A DNA stretch of 64,000 bases from Sulfurospirillum sp. UCH001 (GCF_001548035.1 NZ_AP014723.1:2480001-2544000); one strand, 5' to 3'; shown: positions 28,266 through 37,442, counted from the stretch's first letter. The notes: a model not told the origin generated them from the letters alone. A program made the numbers and translations.

Positions 28266-30269
28266 ATGGAACAGATTGAACAACAAGCATTAATAACTTT
28301 TCAAAAAAATCTTGCTTACTTACAAACCTACCATCACGCTATTTATGAAAAAATCACCCTCCTCAATTCCCTGATTGAAGAAGGCCAATATATAGAACAC
28401 TATGCGCTAGAGTATAAAGAAGAAAGCTACTTTGATGTTTGTGAACTTTCCACGCACCAGTATTTATATAATGAGAATAGTCTAAAAAGTGCTCAAAGAG
28501 TTATAGAAGCATACAATCTTAAAAAAACAGGTGGTGTTTTTAAAGCTCAAAAATATTGCTATGCTACTGATGCACAAGCAGAAGCCATTGATAAAAGTGA
28601 GCTCTCTTTTCATAATGCACTATGGGCAACCATTAAAATTATAAACTATACTAAAAGATATGCTTCTGATGAAACGCACATGTATCGCTCTAACAAAGTT
28701 ATTTTTCTCGGTATTGGGCTAGGACTTTATATTCAAGGTATCATTAAAAAACTAAATCCAAAAGTTATTTTTATAAAAGAGACAAATCTTGAAATTTTTA
28801 GACTCTCTCTTTTTGTCACTGACTTTGAAGAAGCATTAAAAGATAAACTTGTCTATTTTTCTCTTACCGATGATGAATCACAAGAAAGAGAAACCTTCAT
28901 TGAGTTTCTTAATACAGGCAATAACTACAATCTCAATATCAAACACATACCATTTACTCTCAACTATCAAAGTGATCTTCAACGATTGCAAGCGCATGTA
29001 TTGTCACAAAGCTATATAAACTACGGATACAGTGCTATTTTATTGCGCTATATTGACTCTCCAAAGTACTTAGTCCAAAACTATGCTTTTATGAACATTA
29101 TGACACGCTACCACGGAAAAGAAGGCAATGTATTAAGTGAAAAACCTGTGCTTATGGTCTTTTCAGGCCCTTCAACTTCTAAAAATATAGAATGGCTTAA
29201 AGAACATAAAGATCGATTCATCATTGTTTCAGCTCTTTCAACATGCAGACTTTTACAAGCACATAGTATCACTCCAAACATTGTCGTACATATTGATCCA
29301 GGTGAAAACAGTGCCTTACTCTTTGAAGGCTTAGAACCAGCATATTTTCAAGATGTTATTACGATTTTAGCTTCTAATGTTGATGAAAAAACCGCGAATC
29401 GCTTCGATAAAGATCATATCTATTTTATTGAACAAGGTACGGAATACAAAAAAGGATTTGGTTACTTTTCGGCTCCAAGTGTTGGAGAATATACTTTAGG
29501 TATTATGATGATACTTGGTATTTCAAATATGTATATGTTAGGCGTTGACTTAGCTCTTGATCCAGAAACCATGCAAACACATGGAGGATATCACCCATAT
29601 CAAGCGACAGGGGCAATAGAAACACAAAATGCTTCACTCGATCCAAATGCTTCAGCAACTTATGTTAAAGGCAATTTTATTGAGAAAATTCCTACTCTTG
29701 AAGCTTATAAGCTCTCTATCGAACAAGCAGTTCTCTTTACAGATCGTCTTAAAAAAGAGCATCATCATATTTATAACTTAAGTAATGGTGCATATATAGA
29801 AGGATGTGAGCCTTTACATATTGAAAATTATGAATGGACAACATTTGAACCACTCGTTCGTGATGAGATACAACGAAAAATAGCTGCTTTTTTTGGAGCT
29901 ATTTCAGAAGCACAGTTCAATAAAAGTGATCGTGCACAGATGAATTATCAAGTCAATGAAGCAAAGAAACTCGAAAAACTTATCAAAGCATTTAAAAAGA
30001 AAAAATATGTCTCAACAGAAGCTTATCTTGAAACACTTGCAAAGCTTGCTTGGAATATTAGTGATATGAATAATAAAACAGGTTCTAATCTAGCAGAAGT
30101 TTATTATCAGTATTTTCAAATCATATTGAGTTATTTCTACGATTTTTTTAATACACAAGAGTTAGATACACCTTTTAAACACATTACCTCATTAAATAAT
30201 CTTCTTGTTGAACAATTGCTAAAAATGTCGGGATTATATATCTCAAAATTAGAAAGTTTTTTAAAGTAA
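28266..30269 (+). CDS. maf: Motility accessory factor (Maf) flagellin glycosyltransferase
   Basis: 667-residue Maf-family protein, thought to transfer nonulosonic acids such as pseudaminic acid from the CMP donor to Ser/Thr of flagellin in the cytoplasm before export. The central DUF115/MAF_flag10 domain is clear: LMVFSGPSTSKNI at about residues 296-308, VVHIDPGENS near 341, and GYHPYQATGAIETQN near 440. The N-terminal 250 residues match the Maf N-domain, and the C-terminus is helical. It ends the operon and faces the large flagellin gene, its likely acceptor, across a double terminator. No homopolymer tract that would allow phase variation is seen. Confidence 0.9.
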   Translation: MEQIEQQALITFQKNLAYLQTYHHAIYEKITLLNSLIEEGQYIEHYALEYKEESYFDVCELSTHQYLYNENSLKSAQRVIEAYNLKKTGGVFKAQKYCYATDAQAEAIDKSELSFHNALWATIKIINYTKRYASDETHMYRSNKVIFLGIGLGLYIQGIIKKLNPKVIFIKETNLEIFRLSLFVTDFEEALKDKLVYFSLTDDESQERETFIEFLNTGNNYNLNIKHIPFTLNYQSDLQRLQAHVLSQSYINYGYSAILLRYIDSPKYLVQNYAFMNIMTRYHGKEGNVLSEKPVLMVFSGPSTSKNIEWLKEHKDRFIIVSALSTCRLLQAHSITPNIVVHIDPGENSALLFEGLEPAYFQDVITILASNVDEKTANRFDKDHIYFIEQGTEYKKGFGYFSAPSVGEYTLGIMMILGISNMYMLGVDLALDPETMQTHGGYHPYQATGAIETQNASLDPNASATYVKGNFIEKIPTLEAYKLSIEQAVLFTDRLKKEHHHIYNLSNGAYIEGCEPLHIENYEWTTFEPLVRDEIQRKIAAFFGAISEAQFNKSDRAQMNYQVNEAKKLEKLIKAFKKKKYVSTEAYLETLAKLAWNISDMNNKTGSNLAEVYYQYFQIILSYFYDFFNTQELDTPFKHITSLNNLLVEQLLKMSGLYISKLESFLK

Positions 30270-30273
30270 TAAA

Positions 30274-30311
30274 AAAAGCCCTTGTCACGAAATGGTGTGA
30301 CGAGGACTTTT
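30274..30311. terminator. Bidirectional terminator between maf and flagellin
   Basis: 15-bp stem (30274-30288 with 30297-30311) with one mismatch and one G-U pair, 8-nt loop. On the minus strand it ends CTTTTTTTATTA, a strong U-run for the flagellin transcript. Confidence 0.85.
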
Positions 30312-30317
30312 AAAGTG

Positions 30318-30342
30318 TCTAAGGCTATTTAACAGCCTTAGA
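30318..30342. terminator. Second hairpin downstream of flagellin
   Basis: Perfect 9-bp stem TCTAAGGCT/AGCCTTAGA, 7-nt loop, just before the stronger terminator as read from the flagellin gene. It may act as a backup terminator or protect the mRNA 3' end. Confidence 0.55.
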
Positions 30343-30365
30343 TATTGTTATTATCGTAACAATTT

Positions 30366-30390
30366 AAGTACATTTCAAAGAAACGTACTC
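30366..30390. other. Hairpin directly after the flagellin stop, with flagellin-like end codons
   Basis: An 11-bp stem with two G-U pairs (AAGTACATTTC/GAAACGTACTC), loop AAA. Read on the minus strand, 30376-30353 spells codons for NVLKLLR then TAA. This closely repeats the flagellin C-terminus NVLKLLQ, which lies about 60 bp upstream in the transcript. Confidence 0.5.
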
Positions 30391-30414
30391 ATAACTTACG
30401 CTACGCTATTTAAA

Positions 30415-32835
30415 CTACTGAAGTAGTTTAAGTACGTTTTGTTGTACAGAGTTAGCTTGACTCATTGCATAACTTCCTGACTGAGCAAGAATATTAAATT
30501 TAGAGAAGTTCGCTGATTCTGCAGCAAAGTCAACATCACGAATACCAGACTCTGCACTCTTAACATTTACTTGAGTTACAGAGATGTTATTGATAGTTGA
30601 AGTGATTTGATTTTGAACAGAACCCAAGTCTGAACGGATTGTGTCAAGGTTTGTCATCGCAGCACTTACAGTATCAATCGCTTTCATAGCACCTTCAAGT
30701 GTTGTAACATCGATTTTAGAAAGATTTGAAAATTCAGTCTCATCAAGAGCAACGCTATCTTGTCCACCATTTGCATTCATTGCAATTGTAGAGCCTAACT
30801 TAATCGTTGCATTTGTACCTGATGTTCCTTTAATCATTGTAAAGTCATCACTTACAACAACACTCGCTGTTAATGCAACATCTGTACCTAATGTTGTACC
30901 GGCTTTGATTCCAGGACCACTACCCGAGCCAACTTGTGCTGCAGTAAGATCTTGGTTAATAACCGTACCTGCTTTTAAAGTAGTACCTGTTGCTAAGATA
31001 GAACCCGCTTTGATGACCATATCTTGATTTAAAATAACATCAGCATTATTTTGAACAGCTGCCCCAAGTGTAGAACTCTCTTTAATCGTAGCACCTGTGC
31101 TTAAAACAGATGTACCAGCAAGTTTTGACTCAATGGTTGTTGTAAGAGTATTTGCACCTAAGTCTAATTTATCACCAAGGACAGTTCCTGCTTTCATAAT
31201 ACTGCCAGTTACGAGAACTGTATTATCTTTGATTACCATATCTTGACTTGTTGTTACCAAAGAAGATGTCTGAATATCTGCACCAAGTACAGTTCCCGCT
31301 AACAGCTTACTTCCTGCTGCAATTGCAGCATCTGCATCAAGCGTATCTACTTTCATTAACATATCTTTTGCAACGGTTAACTGATCAGCCAAGACAAGAT
31401 CTACATGAAGTGTTGTACCTGCTTTATAAAGAGTACCGCCATTATCAATATCCTGTGTCAGTGTTGTTCCTGCATCTAAAATTGAACCTGTAGCAAGAAC
31501 GGAACCTGCTTTGATCAGCATATCACTACTGAGGGTAGCTGTAGCAGTAAGATTTACCGTTGCACCTAAAGTTGTATCTTTACTAATCGTTGAACCAGCA
31601 GCAATGGTTGATCCTGTTTTTAAAAGCGTATCATTGCTTGCAGTAAATGATGCAGTTAACGTAAAGTCACCACCTACAGTACTTCCTGCAGCTAATGTAC
31701 TCTCTGCGGCAAATGAACTACCTATTGCAAGAGTTGAGTCTTCAACTGTTGTAACAGTGGCAGCAGTTGTAATGTCTTTACCTACAGCTGCACCCATTTT
31801 TGAACCAGTGATTTGGAATGTAGAAGAACCTGCTTGAACAACTTCTAGGTGACCAATAGTACTTAGGCTATCTGCTGTACTTGATGTAACACCAGAAAGA
31901 TCTCCTGTAACACTAATTGCACGACCATCAGATGATGTCAATGTAAGTTTACCATCAGCAGTTTTAGTTGCAGTAACACCTGTCTCTGTTGATTTGTTGT
32001 TAATCGCAGTTAACAATGTACCTTGGCTATCGTTTGCTGAAACATTGATAGCACCAATGTTAACGCCATTAATTGCAAAATCGCTTCCTGTAGTACCTGC
32101 AGTAATAGCAGCTGTTGTAGAACTTACGACAGCTTTTGCAGTAATACCTGTCTCAGCACTATGTTTGTTAATAATATCTGCCAATGCACCCATACCATTT
32201 GCTGGATCATTGTTCATTTGCAAATTAACAGACTCTAATGCGATTGAAGTACCACTAACAGCGCTTTTAAGCGTTAATTGGTTTTCTCCAAGCTGAGCAA
32301 CACTTAACTTAGCACGGCTTGTTTGACCAATTTGGCTTGTCTCAGCAGAAGCGATAGAAGCTTTAATTGTCTCATTCGCGTTTGCACCAACTTGGAACTC
32401 TTTATTAGTAAATGTACCAGAAAGAAGTTTTTGGCCGTTGAACGATGTTGTTTTTGCAATATTGTTCAAGTTCTCAAGAAGACGGTTAATGTCTTTTTGA
32501 ATCGCTAAACGAGATGCTGCATTTTGACCATCAGATGCTGCTTGTACAGATTTAGTCTTGATAGTATCAAGAATATTTGAGTACTCGCTAAGCGCACCGT
32601 CGGCAGTCTGGATCAAACCGATCGCATCATTACCGTTGTTGATAGCTTGACCTAATGAACTTGCTTGCGCACGAAGAGAGTTTGCAATAGCAAGACCAGA
32701 AGCATCATCTGCCGCTTTGTTGATACGAAGACCTGAGGACAATTTAGAAAGTGAATTGTCCAAGTTTCTGTTGTTGACCGCTGCACTTGTTTGTGCAGTA
32801 AGTGACGCAACGTTTGTGTTAATACGGAAACCCAT
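30415..32835 (-). CDS. flaA: Large flagellin with hexapeptide-repeat variable domain
   Basis: Flagellar filament subunit of 806 residues, far longer than the roughly 575 of C. jejuni FlaA. Residues 1-180 (MGFRINTNVASL, SSGLRINKAADDASG, TSFNGQKLLSG) and 700-806 (RSDLGSVQNQITSTINN, AESANFSKFNILAQSGSYAM, VLKLLQ) are the conserved D0/D1 helices. Flagellin IN-type motifs lie at about 247-315 (SDFAINGVNIGAINV). Residues about 365-690 are a long run of six-residue repeats of the form G[ST]x[LI]xx. Ser and Thr are very abundant there, giving many possible pseudaminic acid sites. It faces maf and the pse operon. A sigma-28 promoter precedes it. Whether other flagellins exist elsewhere is unknown. Confidence 0.93.
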   Translation of the reverse strand: MGFRINTNVASLTAQTSAAVNNRNLDNSLSKLSSGLRINKAADDASGLAIANSLRAQASSLGQAINNGNDAIGLIQTADGALSEYSNILDTIKTKSVQAASDGQNAASRLAIQKDINRLLENLNNIAKTTSFNGQKLLSGTFTNKEFQVGANANETIKASIASAETSQIGQTSRAKLSVAQLGENQLTLKSAVSGTSIALESVNLQMNNDPANGMGALADIINKHSAETGITAKAVVSSTTAAITAGTTGSDFAINGVNIGAINVSANDSQGTLLTAINNKSTETGVTATKTADGKLTLTSSDGRAISVTGDLSGVTSSTADSLSTIGHLEVVQAGSSTFQITGSKMGAAVGKDITTAATVTTVEDSTLAIGSSFAAESTLAAGSTVGGDFTLTASFTASNDTLLKTGSTIAAGSTISKDTTLGATVNLTATATLSSDMLIKAGSVLATGSILDAGTTLTQDIDNGGTLYKAGTTLHVDLVLADQLTVAKDMLMKVDTLDADAAIAAGSKLLAGTVLGADIQTSSLVTTSQDMVIKDNTVLVTGSIMKAGTVLGDKLDLGANTLTTTIESKLAGTSVLSTGATIKESSTLGAAVQNNADVILNQDMVIKAGSILATGTTLKAGTVINQDLTAAQVGSGSGPGIKAGTTLGTDVALTASVVVSDDFTMIKGTSGTNATIKLGSTIAMNANGGQDSVALDETEFSNLSKIDVTTLEGAMKAIDTVSAAMTNLDTIRSDLGSVQNQITSTINNISVTQVNVKSAESGIRDVDFAAESANFSKFNILAQSGSYAMSQANSVQQNVLKLLQ
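30766..31743 (-). repeat. Hexapeptide-like repeat region inside flagellin
   Basis: Encodes about residues 365-690. Units such as AGSVLA, TGSILD, AGTTLT, AGTVLG, TGSIMK, TGATIK and TGTTLK recur with Gly and Leu/Ile at every sixth place. A longer-range marker DM[LV][IM]K or a variant recurs at about residues 402, 438, 491, 532, 605 and 664. DNA of the units is diverged, so this is an old amplification. Confidence 0.8.
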
Positions 32836-32890
32836 GATAAATCCTTTTATCTTTTGTATTTCGCAGGCATCCTTGCCTTTGATGAAAACA

Positions 32891-32917
32891 AGATCGGAGT
32901 CTTGTAAAAAAACTTTA
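32891..32917 (-). promoter_or_regulatory. Sigma-28 (FliA) promoter of the flagellin gene
   Basis: On the minus strand TAAAGTTT, an 11-bp spacer and TCCGATCT match the FliA consensus TAAAGTTT-N11-GCCGATAA; the -35 is perfect and the -10 core CCGAT is present. It lies about 55-82 nt before the ATG, leaving a leader of roughly 50 nt with an AAAAGGA ribosome-binding site. Confidence 0.82.
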
Positions 32918-32994
32918 ATACGTACAACAATTTTTAAAAAGATTTTTTTTTAGATAGAATACACAAAAATGTTTACATATAAAATGGAAAAGCA

Positions 32995-35067
32995 GTGAAA
33001 AATCTCATTATTGTGGAATCTCCCACAAAAGCAAAAACAATTAAGAATTTTTTGGGTAAAAACTATACCGTTGTCGCATCTAAGGGACATATTCGTGATC
33101 TTCCAAAAAGCAGTTTTGGCATCAAAATTGATAACCAAACCTTTATTCCAGAGTACCGTATCCCTAAAGACCATGCCAGTGTTGTCAAAGAGATTAAAGA
33201 TTTAGCCAAAGAGGCAGATCAAGTCTATATCGCGACCGATGAGGACCGCGAAGGTGAAGCGATTGGATATCATATCGCAACTGCTATTGGGAAAGACCCT
33301 AAAGTATTACCGCGTATTGTTTTTCATGAAATTACGAAAAATGCTATTACACATGCATTAGAGAACCCTAGAGTTTTAGATGAAAGCAGTATCAATGCGC
33401 AACAAGCACGTCGCTTACTTGATCGCATCGTGGGTTATAAACTCTCACCCCTACTCTCTTCCAAAATTCAAAAAGGATTAAGTGCTGGTCGTGTCCAGTC
33501 TTCCACACTTAAAATCGTCGTTGATCGAGAAAAAGAGATCAGAGCTTTTAAAGAAGAAGAGTTTTGGAGCATTGATGCACTGTTTAATAAAACAATTGAA
33601 GCCTCTTTGGTGGAATTTGAGAATGAAAAAATCGAGAAAATGACCATTACAAATGGTGATCGTGCTCATGCTATTAAAGAAAAACTCCTCAAAGAAGCAT
33701 TTAAAGTAGCTCTTTTAGAGAAAAAAGAACGTGAAAGTTCTCCTTCCCCTTCTTTTATGACATCAACACTGCAGCAAAGTGCTTCAAGTGCGCTTGGATA
33801 CTCTCCTAAAAAAACGATGATGATTGCACAAACACTTTATGAAGGTGTAAAAACGCATCAAGGTGTTATGGGTGTGATTACCTATATGAGAACAGATTCC
33901 CTCAATATCTCTAAAGAAGCAATTGATGCGGCACGTGAACAGATTAAAAAAGAGTATGGTGCTGCATATCTTCCTGAAAAACCACGTTTTTATACCAATA
34001 AATCAAAAGGTGCTCAAGAGGCACACGAAGCGATTCGCCCTACAATTTTAGAGTTTACACCTACGATTGCTAAAGAATTTTTGAAACCCGATGAACTTAA
34101 ACTCTATACTCTGATTTATAACCGCTTCCTTGCTTCTCAAATGAATAATGCACGCTTTGAATCTCAAACATTGGTATTTGAAAGCAATAGTGGCAAGTTT
34201 AAAGCAAGCGGCCGAAAACTGCTTTTTGATGGTTTCTATAAAGTCTATGGTGATAATGACAAAGATAAACTTTTACCCGATCTTGCATTGGGACAAGAAG
34301 TAAAACTTTCTAAAATCGATGCAAACCAACATTTTACAGAGCCTCCTTCACGCTACTCTGAAGCAAGTTTGATTAAAAAATTAGAAAGTTTGGGGATTGG
34401 ACGTCCTTCAACGTACGCACCAACCATATCTGTTTTAACAGCTCGTGATTACATTACCATCGAAAAAAAGCAACTCGTTCCTACAGAAATTGCTTTTAGC
34501 GTGACTGAACTCTTAGAAAAACACTTTCCTCAAATTGTCGATTCTTCTTTCACATCTACAATGGAAGAAACGCTCGACTTAATCGCTGAAGACAAAGAGA
34601 ACTGGCAAACAACCTTATGGAACTTTTATGAGCCATTTGAAAAGCAAGTGAGTGAAGGAAAAACAAATATTGAGAGTCAAAAAGTTGTTGTATTCACGGG
34701 GGAGATGTGTCCTGAGTGTGGCAAAGAACTCGTACGTCGAAAAGGGCGTTTTGGCGAGTTTATCGCTTGTAGTACCTATCCTACGTGTAAATACACCCAA
34801 AATCTTAAAAAAGTAACGACTGCTACGCCTAAAGAAAAAATTACACTTGCGGTTCCATGTCCTGAGTGTGGTGGAGCCATTATTGAACGTAGTTCTCGTA
34901 GAGGAAAATTCTTTGGTTGCGGAAATTACCCTAAATGTAAATTTATCTCCAATCATGAACCAACCGATAAAAAATGCCCAGAATGTGGCTATATAATGTC
35001 TAAACGTGAACTGCGTAAAAAAGAGATCTATGAATGCATTAAGTGCAAACACAAAGAGGAAGCCTAA
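32995..35067 (+). CDS. topA: DNA topoisomerase I
   Basis: Type IA topoisomerase relaxing negative supercoils; 690 residues. Toprim domain: IVESPTKAKTIKNFLG at the start and YIATDEDREGEAI (the DxDxE-type metal site). The active-site Tyr is in GVITYMRTDS near residue 300. Three C-terminal zinc ribbons follow, each beginning CPECG (about residues 570, 622 and 660). The start codon is GTG; an ATG 11 nt upstream is out of frame. It is divergent from the flagellin gene and followed by bioB, an order I recall from C. jejuni. Confidence 0.97.
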   Translation: MKNLIIVESPTKAKTIKNFLGKNYTVVASKGHIRDLPKSSFGIKIDNQTFIPEYRIPKDHASVVKEIKDLAKEADQVYIATDEDREGEAIGYHIATAIGKDPKVLPRIVFHEITKNAITHALENPRVLDESSINAQQARRLLDRIVGYKLSPLLSSKIQKGLSAGRVQSSTLKIVVDREKEIRAFKEEEFWSIDALFNKTIEASLVEFENEKIEKMTITNGDRAHAIKEKLLKEAFKVALLEKKERESSPSPSFMTSTLQQSASSALGYSPKKTMMIAQTLYEGVKTHQGVMGVITYMRTDSLNISKEAIDAAREQIKKEYGAAYLPEKPRFYTNKSKGAQEAHEAIRPTILEFTPTIAKEFLKPDELKLYTLIYNRFLASQMNNARFESQTLVFESNSGKFKASGRKLLFDGFYKVYGDNDKDKLLPDLALGQEVKLSKIDANQHFTEPPSRYSEASLIKKLESLGIGRPSTYAPTISVLTARDYITIEKKQLVPTEIAFSVTELLEKHFPQIVDSSFTSTMEETLDLIAEDKENWQTTLWNFYEPFEKQVSEGKTNIESQKVVVFTGEMCPECGKELVRRKGRFGEFIACSTYPTCKYTQNLKKVTTATPKEKITLAVPCPECGGAIIERSSRRGKFFGCGNYPKCKFISNHEPTDKKCPECGYIMSKRELRKKEIYECIKCKHKEEA

Positions 35068-35079
35068 AAAGCTCCTCTT
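35054..35079 (+). terminator. Hairpin at the topA stop codon
   Basis: AAGAGG-A-AGC / GCT-CCTCTT stem with a single bulge; the topA TAA lies in the A-rich loop. A pyrimidine-rich stretch follows (AATTTCTCTCTTC). Weak to moderate terminator; some read-through to bioB is possible. Confidence 0.5.
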
Positions 35080-35124
35080 AATTTCTCTCTTCTAGATTAC
35101 ACTGATAATAAGGAATACTAAACA

Positions 35125-35970
35125 ATGAAAAAATCAATTTTTTTATGTGCCATTTCAAATATTTCTAGCGGAAGCTGTGCGGAGGACTGTGGATTTTGTA
35201 CGCAAAGTGCTCGTCATCACGCGGATATTGAACGTTATAAATACAAACCTGTTGAGCAAATCGTTTTCGAGGCTAAAAATGCTTCTAACAATGGTGCTAT
35301 TGGTTTCTGTCTTGTCACCTCTGGTCTTGGACTAGATGATAAAAAACTCTCTTTTGTCTGTGAAGCAGCGCGTGCTATTAAAGCGGAACTTCCTGATCTT
35401 AATTTGATTGCATGTAATGGTATAGCAACTGTTCAACAGCTCAAAACCCTCAAAGATGCAGGAGTTAACTCTTACAATCATAATCTAGAAAGTTCCAAAA
35501 ACTTTTATGACAAAATTTGTACAACCCATTCATGGGAAAGCCGTTATCAAACCTGTTTAAATGCTAAAGAAGCAGGACTTTCCTTGTGTAGTGGCGGTAT
35601 TTTTGGTTTGGGTGAAAGCAAAGAAGAGCGAACGTCTTTTATACAAAGTGTCAAATCCCTCTCTCCAGATACCATGCCTCTTAATTTTTTCATTCAAAAT
35701 CCCGCATTACCTATCAAAGCTACACCTTTAAGTGAAGAAGAAGCATTGGCAATCATTACTGAAGTAAGAGAAGCTTTGCCAAATACGCGCCTTATGGTTG
35801 CGGGTGGACGAGAGACAACATTTAAAAGCGAAGATTGCGATATTTTCGCTGCAGGTGCTGATGCTATCGTCATTGGTGACTACCTAACAACAAAAGGCAA
35901 ACTCCCAGAGAGCGATCTGAAAATGATTGAACGTCTGGGCTATGAGATTGCCACAACCTGTCATGCGTAG
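35125..35970 (+). CDS. bioB: Biotin synthase
   Basis: Radical SAM enzyme inserting sulfur into dethiobiotin to give biotin. The 281-residue length is shorter than E. coli BioB (346) but matches the short form I recall in Campylobacter. The radical-SAM cluster motif is C18-x3-C22-x2-C25 (CAEDCGFC), followed by GFCLVTSGLG, NHNLESSKNFY, SGGIFGLGES and MVAGGRETTF. A good ribosome-binding site (AAGGAATAC) precedes the ATG. Product biotin is needed by AccB, encoded at 12 kb. The gene ends in a hairpin. Confidence 0.95.
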   Translation: MKKSIFLCAISNISSGSCAEDCGFCTQSARHHADIERYKYKPVEQIVFEAKNASNNGAIGFCLVTSGLGLDDKKLSFVCEAARAIKAELPDLNLIACNGIATVQQLKTLKDAGVNSYNHNLESSKNFYDKICTTHSWESRYQTCLNAKEAGLSLCSGGIFGLGESKEERTSFIQSVKSLSPDTMPLNFFIQNPALPIKATPLSEEEALAIITEVREALPNTRLMVAGGRETTFKSEDCDIFAAGADAIVIGDYLTTKGKLPESDLKMIERLGYEIATTCHA

Positions 35971-35987
35971 CAGATTTACTGCTACGC
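35965..35987 (+). terminator. Hairpin spanning the bioB stop codon
   Basis: Perfect 9-bp stem GCGTAGCAG/CTGCTACGC, loop ATTTA, with the TAG stop inside the left arm. A weaker AAAAGTT/AACTTTT hairpin followed by T residues lies just downstream (about 35995-36014) and may supply the U-run. Confidence 0.6.
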
Positions 35988-36079
35988 CCTACCTAAAAGT
36001 TTCAAACTAACTTTTTTAATATTCTTCTCTCTAATATAATAATGCTTACAATTTATTAAGCGTGCAAAACAAAATTTGA

Positions 36080-36085
36080 TATAAT
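36080..36085 (+). promoter_or_regulatory. Extended -10 promoter of gltA
   Basis: TGaTATAAT lies about 26 nt before the gltA ATG, with an AT-rich stretch upstream and no clear -35, as is common in this phylum. Confidence 0.6.
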
Positions 36086-36111
36086 ATTTTATTATTTTAT
36101 AAAGGATGCGT

Positions 36112-37398
36112 ATGAGTAAAGAGTCTGTTACCCTGATTGACAATCGTACGGGCAAAGAATATGAGTTTCCGATCCTCAAATCAACATTAGGACCTGATGT
36201 TGTAGATATTTCAACATTTTATGGCAATACAGGAATGTTTACATTAGATAGAGGCTTTACGTCTACGGCAAGTTGTAGATCACGTATCACGTATATTGAC
36301 GGTGATATCGGTAAATTGATGTACCGCGGTTATGACATAGCTTATTTAGCAACCAAAAAATCATTTCTAGATACTGCTTTTTTACTTTTACATAAAGAAC
36401 TTCCAACGAAAGAAGAGTATAAAAACTTTTTACTCGAACTCAAAAAGCGTTCATTTATTCATGAGAGTATGAGAAAACTTTTTGATGCTTTCCCAGATAA
36501 TGCTCATCCAATGGCGATTTTATCTGCTGCTGTTTCTGCACTTTCTGCATTTTATTTCGATCACCTTGATATGGACTCTCCTGAAGAAGCTAAAGAGATG
36601 GCTCATCGCATTATCGCTAAGATTCCAACCATTGCTGCTTTCTCATACCGTTACTCTCAAGGTCTACCTATTATCTATCCTGATTTAGATAAAGGCTTTA
36701 CAGAGAATTTCTTATATATGATTAGAGGCTATCCTCATCACCATATTGACCTCAAGCCTATTGAAGTTAAAGCTCTCGATACCATCTTTACTCTTCATGC
36801 GGACCATGAACAAAATGCTTCTACAACGTCTGTTCGCGTTGTTGCTTCTACACACGCGCACCCTTATGCAGCAATTTCTGCAGGTATTGGTGCACTTTGG
36901 GGTAGAGCACATGGTGGTGCGAATGAGTCAGTGATTCGTCAATTGGAACTTATTGGAAGTGTTGATAATGTTGATAAATACATTGCAAAAGCAAAAGATC
37001 CAAATGATCCATTTAGATTGATGGGATTTGGTCACAGAGTGTATAAAAACTTTGATCCACGTGCGACCATTTTGAAAAACCTTCAAAAACAGCTTGTAAC
37101 TGAACTTTCTATCGATACTGAACTTATGGCTGTAGCACATCGTATTGAAGAGATTGCACTCAATGATGAATACTTTATCAAACGTAAACTCTATCCAAAT
37201 ATCGATTTCTATTCAGGACTTATTCTTCAAGCATTGAAAATTCCAAAAGAGATGTTTGCGGTTATTTTCGTAATTGGTAGAACACCAGGTTGGATTGCTC
37301 AATGGATTGAGCTTAAAGAACAACCTGATATGAAGATTGCTCGCCCTCGCCAACACTATCTTGGACCATTAGAGCGAACACCAAAATACGATATATAA
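36112..37398 (+). CDS. gltA: Citrate synthase
   Basis: Condenses oxaloacetate and acetyl-CoA to citrate at the entry of the TCA cycle. 428 residues from the ATG at 36112, which has AAAGGA 5 nt upstream; the ATG two codons earlier overlaps that site. Type II hexameric form with an N-terminal beta domain (VTLIDNRTGKEYEFP). The active-site stretches are LHADHEQNASTTSVR (His) and GFGHRVYKNFDPRA (His), with a C-terminal Asp region near KLYPNIDFYSGL. Own promoter and terminator suggest a single-gene unit. Confidence 0.97.
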   Translation: MSKESVTLIDNRTGKEYEFPILKSTLGPDVVDISTFYGNTGMFTLDRGFTSTASCRSRITYIDGDIGKLMYRGYDIAYLATKKSFLDTAFLLLHKELPTKEEYKNFLLELKKRSFIHESMRKLFDAFPDNAHPMAILSAAVSALSAFYFDHLDMDSPEEAKEMAHRIIAKIPTIAAFSYRYSQGLPIIYPDLDKGFTENFLYMIRGYPHHHIDLKPIEVKALDTIFTLHADHEQNASTTSVRVVASTHAHPYAAISAGIGALWGRAHGGANESVIRQLELIGSVDNVDKYIAKAKDPNDPFRLMGFGHRVYKNFDPRATILKNLQKQLVTELSIDTELMAVAHRIEEIALNDEYFIKRKLYPNIDFYSGLILQALKIPKEMFAVIFVIGRTPGWIAQWIELKEQPDMKIARPRQHYLGPLERTPKYDI

Positions 37399-37404
37399 AA
37401 CAAT

Positions 37405-37433
37405 TTACATGTAAGGTTTTTCCTTACATGTAA
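37405..37433. terminator. Bidirectional terminator between gltA and AMIN-domain gene
   Basis: Perfect 12-bp stem TTACATGTAAGG/CCTTACATGTAA with loop TTTTT, lying between two convergent genes. Confidence 0.8.
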
Positions 37434-37442
37434 CCTTCTTTA

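Noticed and set aside
30766-31743. Long open frames on the plus strand opposite the flagellin repeats (for example 30641-31027 and 31511-31837)
   Set aside because: They are antisense shadows of the low-complexity flagellin repeats, without ribosome-binding sites or recognisable domains.
35125-35970. bioB as an N-terminally truncated gene
   Set aside because: The radical SAM cysteines are complete, an AAGGAATAC ribosome-binding site precedes the ATG, and Campylobacter BioB is similarly short.
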